A program made the position numbers and the translations under genes. Below are positions 61,542 to 64,000 of a stretch of DNA of 64,000 bases, one piece after another. The notes below the pieces were generated by a model that saw nothing but the letters and a program-made list of their open reading frames with translations, had not been told where the DNA came from and did not search any database. Each line of letters begins with the position of its first letter. Positions within the stretch are counted from its first letter, which is position 1. Origin of the DNA: DSXH01 sp037446915 (GTDB taxonomy: Bacteria; Bacteroidota; Ignavibacteria; Ignavibacteriales; Melioribacteraceae); contig JBBIHP010000004.1 in NCBI GenBank assembly GCA_037446915.1, positions 3,511 to 67,510 of the forward strand, read 5' to 3'.

Positions 61542-62951
61542 CTATCTTAAATTGGGATAGATTTCATTAATATTTTGATTATTAATTAATTCCTGAACTC
61601 TCTCTCTTATCATATCTTCGTTATCTTCAATCAGTTTCATTAAAGCATCTTTTGCAACCGGGTTATTGATTACTTCAAGCAACTCAACAAGCCGTAATCT
61701 GTTCCACATGTTCTCGTCTTTAATCATCGAATCAATAAACAACAATGCCGCTTCGCTATCTAATAGAAACATTATCTCCATGCTGGATCTTCTTATTTCT
61801 TCATCGTGATGATTTAATAATTCGCTTGTTGCATAGATAATGTTACGTTTTTGTATAAGTGTTAACTCAACTAGCCCCCCTTCATGTGTCAGGTAAGATA
61901 AAATTGAATAGAATAAATTTAGAACCTGTCTGAGTTTATCATTACTATTAGCAATTATTCTTTGAAATTCTTCAAAGAGGTATTCGGGATTCTTATAAAT
62001 TTTTGAACGAATTATTTCATCAAGCTCATCATCATCACCAAGAAATTTTAAGCTTTCAACTAGAATCTCTTTATCATGAAAAACATTTATAAGCGAGAGT
62101 GCTGTTTTTTTATGTTCCGGTGCCCCTTCCTGTAACGTAAACAACAATAAATTTTTCATCTTATCATCAAAAGGAATATCGAGATTATACTTTTCCTTTA
62201 GTATGAATAATGATGTAATCAAAGGCCAGATAAGCGGTCCATGAATATTTGGAACCTGCTCTAAAAGGAAGAAATAAGTATCAACATCGCCAACAAAACC
62301 AAGACTTTCCAGTATAGAATATTTAGTTAGATCATCTTCCTTCATAAATTTTTCGAGAAGAAAACTGCATGCTTTGGGAGAGCCGATTTTTCCCATTGCT
62401 TCAACTATAAAGGGCTTATATAATTCGCTCCGGTCGTAAAGTAATTGTAGAATTTCCAGCGAATCCTTGTGTCTTATATTTCCAATAGCTTCAATACATG
62501 CAAGTATAACATTATCATCTTCAGTTGTGCCCAATATTCCAATTATATGATCGGCTGCTTTTGAGCTGCCAATTAAACCAAGTATATCAATAATGAATTT
62601 CTGGTCGTCACTATTCTTTTCACAGTTGAAATCAACAAGGGATTGGATTGCAACTGATCCTAATTTAATTAATAACTCGCCGGCAAGATTTCTTAAAGTA
62701 ATATCTTTTGAAGAAATGCATTGAACAAGGTACTGACTGGCATTCTGTGGTCTATGAGTAATAATTAGTAAGGAGGCAGTATTCCTAATCCCTTTATCTG
62801 GATGAGAAATAGAATTACAAACCAGTTCAACATATTCGTCTATATTATCCTGATTTAAAAGATATGCCAGAACTTCCATTTTCTCATCGAGCGAATCGCT
62901 ATTAAGAAGTTCTGTTATTTCGCGGCTGCTTAGATTTTTTTGTTCAATCAT
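61542..62951 (-). CDS. HEAT-repeat protein heading the chemotaxis operon
   Basis: Protein of 469 residues built of HEAT-like helical repeats (HPDKGIRNTASLLIITHRPQ, LGSVAIQSLVDF, IGNIRHKDSLEILQLLYD, MGKIGSPKACSFLLEKF). No enzyme motif, membrane helix or signal peptide is seen. HEAT repeats usually form protein-binding scaffolds. It is the first gene behind a sigma-28 promoter and directly precedes cheR, suggesting a scaffold or adaptor for chemotaxis proteins. That role is inferred from position only. Confidence 0.85.
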   Translation of the reverse strand: MIEQKNLSSREITELLNSDSLDEKMEVLAYLLNQDNIDEYVELVCNSISHPDKGIRNTASLLIITHRPQNASQYLVQCISSKDITLRNLAGELLIKLGSVAIQSLVDFNCEKNSDDQKFIIDILGLIGSSKAADHIIGILGTTEDDNVILACIEAIGNIRHKDSLEILQLLYDRSELYKPFIVEAMGKIGSPKACSFLLEKFMKEDDLTKYSILESLGFVGDVDTYFFLLEQVPNIHGPLIWPLITSLFILKEKYNLDIPFDDKMKNLLLFTLQEGAPEHKKTALSLINVFHDKEILVESLKFLGDDDELDEIIRSKIYKNPEYLFEEFQRIIANSNDKLRQVLNLFYSILSYLTHEGGLVELTLIQKRNIIYATSELLNHHDEEIRRSSMEIMFLLDSEAALLFIDSMIKDENMWNRLRLVELLEVINNPVAKDALMKLIEDNEDMIRERVQELINNQNINEIYPNLR

Positions 62952-63050
62952 ATATTTCTACTTTAATTGCGTAATTAACTTGTCAATTACTATGCCTGAA
63001 AGAATCTTAATTATTTACTAAGAAATTCTATCCACTCTCGATAAGTTACA

Positions 63051-63066
63051 TGCTGAATATTAGCCA
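63051..63066 (+). promoter_or_regulatory. Copy of the conserved 16-base motif
   Basis: The plus strand reads TGCTGAATATTAGCCA, in the same orientation relative to the plus-strand kinase gene as the other copies have to their downstream genes. No TGG[C/T]AT element follows at 50 bases. It also lies in the leader of the divergent chemotaxis operon. Confidence 0.4.
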
Positions 63067-63089
63067 CTTGTTAATTTTCCTCCAGAATA

Positions 63090-63116
63090 TTATCGGATAA
63101 AAGTGTAAAAGATTTA
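63090..63116 (-). promoter_or_regulatory. Sigma-28 promoter of the chemotaxis operon
   Basis: The minus strand reads TAAATCTT-N11-TCCGATAA. The -10 is identical to that of fliC and the spacer is exact. Transcription should start near 63083, giving a leader of about 130 bases before the HEAT-repeat gene. Confidence 0.78.
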
Positions 63117-63297
63117 ATAAAAAATTGTATTTTTGTCCCAATCTTTTTTCTCAATTAATGGGGGGAAGTTGCATTCATTCGAAAAAATCCCTAAAAAAAA
63201 CTCACCATTTTACGATAATACTATCAGTAAAAACCCGAATGAAGGGCTAAATAGAAGCTGTAGAAAAGCTGATTTTTCAAATTTATTAGTGGTAGAT

Positions 63298-64000
63298 ATG
63301 CATAATATTGATGAATTCCCGAATAATTCCCGATCTTCTCAGCAAATGCCTCTACCACAGAACAATGTTCGGTTCCTTCAAAAAATTCTAAATTCAATAG
63401 ACCTTGGATTGATTATTTCAGATAACAACGGGGAGTTTGTTTACTGGAACAACAATGTACTTGAGCATCTGGATCTTACTTTTAACGAATTAACAAATAA
63501 AAATATTTTCGACCTGATTGAGTACATAAAATCAAGCTGTGAATTAGAGATGGGTTTAGGCAGTTCTCTTACAGCTCTTGTTTATTCTGAGGAAAAAGTT
63601 CTTAATACAGTTCTTAAATTCGGAAAGAATAAACAATTAGCATTAAGGACATACCCATTAAGCTCTGCACAAAATGTTTACAGGCAATGGATAATCTGGG
63701 ATATTACCACCAAATTTGAAACTGCAAGTATTTCCGAAACATTAAGTACCGACGATGAAATTCAACTTTACAAACAAAAGGCAACAACGCTTACTCAAAT
63801 TAATTCACAATTAGAAAAATCTGTTGATACGCTCACAAAAGAAAAAAATGAGAGGGAAATTCTTCTTTCAATAATAGCACACGATCTAAAAAGTCCGTTT
63901 CAAGGATTACTTGGAACATTTTCTGCACTTAACACCTGCTTCGACGAACTCCCGAAAGAAGAAATTAAAACATACATGACGTATGCCCAATCATCCGTAA
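63298..64000 (+). CDS. PAS sensor histidine kinase (N-terminal part, cut by window edge)
   Basis: 234 codons are visible and the gene runs off the right edge. Residues about 25-140 look like a PAS domain (FLQKILNSIDLGLIISDNNG). A coiled-coil stretch leads to a HisKA H-box (LLSIIAHDLKSPFQGLLGTF) near residue 200. The ATPase domain would lie beyond the window. It is the only gene on the plus strand. The ATG at 63298 is preceded by GTGGTAG; the same frame stays open to 63121, and a TTG at 63169 behind GGGGGG could add 43 residues. Confidence 0.85.
   Translation, partial: MHNIDEFPNNSRSSQQMPLPQNNVRFLQKILNSIDLGLIISDNNGEFVYWNNNVLEHLDLTFNELTNKNIFDLIEYIKSSCELEMGLGSSLTALVYSEEKVLNTVLKFGKNKQLALRTYPLSSAQNVYRQWIIWDITTKFETASISETLSTDDEIQLYKQKATTLTQINSQLEKSVDTLTKEKNEREILLSIIAHDLKSPFQGLLGTFSALNTCFDELPKEEIKTYMTYAQSSV

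Larger units (their letters stand above)
62952..63297. other. Gene-poor divergent region between the chemotaxis operon and a kinase gene
   Basis: This 346-base gap holds the sigma-28 promoter of the chemotaxis operon (63090-63116), a copy of the 16-base motif (63051-63066), and probably the promoter of the plus-strand kinase. The plus strand has TATTTTTG near 63128, similar to the -7 box of Bacteroidota promoters. From 63121 onward the kinase frame is open, so its true start may lie here. Confidence 0.6.

Noticed and set aside
63011..63067. A minus-strand GTG reading frame of 18 codons in the leader of the chemotaxis operon, with GGAGG upstream
   Set aside because: The spacing to GGAGG is 11 bases and GGAGG lies at the predicted transcript start. 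The sequence also overlaps the conserved 16-base motif, which explains its conserved first codons (similar starts at the other motif copies are not extended). Not enough support for a leader peptide.
63158..63250. An ATG-started plus-strand frame before the partial kinase, overlapping a run of eight A
   Set aside because: It encodes about 30 residues without any motif and would need a frameshift to join the kinase. The kinase frame is open by itself from 63121.
1..64000. CRISPR arrays, insertion sequences, tRNA or rRNA genes
   Set aside because: No spaced short repeats, transposase motifs or RNA gene signatures were seen anywhere in the window.

Overview
This AT-rich window is almost entirely one motility locus. 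About 70 genes lie head to tail on the minus strand, and only one partial gene at the far right edge lies on the plus strand. The L-ring and P-ring genes (flgH, flgI) show a Gram-negative cell envelope. FlhF and FlhG suggest controlled, probably polar, flagellar placement. The flagellin is short and lacks a large variable domain, and the flagellin regulators FliW and CsrA are both present. The gene order, the TPR-rich glycosyltransferases and the codon style recall Ignavibacteria-like members of the Bacteroidota/Chlorobi group. That assignment is an inference and was not checked against a database.

Read in the direction of transcription, from the right end leftwards, the layout is as follows. 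(1) 62951-55994: a chemotaxis operon with a HEAT-repeat protein, cheR, two cheY, a cheZ-like gene, cheA, cheB and a small CxC protein, behind a sigma-28 type promoter. (2) 55871-45321: flgB, flgC, a 77-residue unknown, fliE, fliF, fliG, fliH, fliI, fliJ, a MotE-like gene, fliK, flgD and a TIGR02530-like gene. (3) 45229-43559: the hook gene flgE, flanked by GC-rich hairpins. (4) 43382-34207: fliL, fliM, fliN, fliO, fliP, fliQ, fliR, flhB, flhA, flhF and flhG. (5) 34107-16664: a small membrane protein, the sigma factor fliA, two HDOD genes, a GAF pseudokinase, rod and ring genes (flgF, flgG, flgA, flgH, flgI, flgJ), flgN, flgK, flgL, a second stator pair, fliW, csrA, a REC-Hpt protein, a first stator pair and two REC proteins. 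(6) 16617-12258: an unknown protein, a PAS histidine kinase and a coiled-coil membrane protein, behind a sigma-28 type promoter. (7) 12136-1178: a sugar-nucleotide and glycosyltransferase island, probably for flagellin glycosylation. (8) 1053-1: flagellin fliC behind a strong sigma-28 promoter, a terminator, and the start of fliS.

The genes form a regulatory cascade that can be partly read from the DNA. Four operon starts (flgB, fliL, the fliA operon and the sugar island) carry a TGG[C/T]AT-N5-TTG element resembling a sigma-54 -24/-12 promoter. Two of these also carry a conserved 16-mer exactly 50 bases upstream. Late genes (fliC, the chemotaxis operon and the kinase operon) carry TAAA-N15-[T/G]nCGATAA promoters matching sigma-28, which fliA in this window should encode. 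The fliC leader holds two candidate CsrA sites, one in a hairpin loop and one over the ribosome binding site. With fliW and csrA encoded nearby, this fits the FliW-CsrA-flagellin feedback loop. No fliD, flgM, cheW or chemoreceptor gene is visible in the window.
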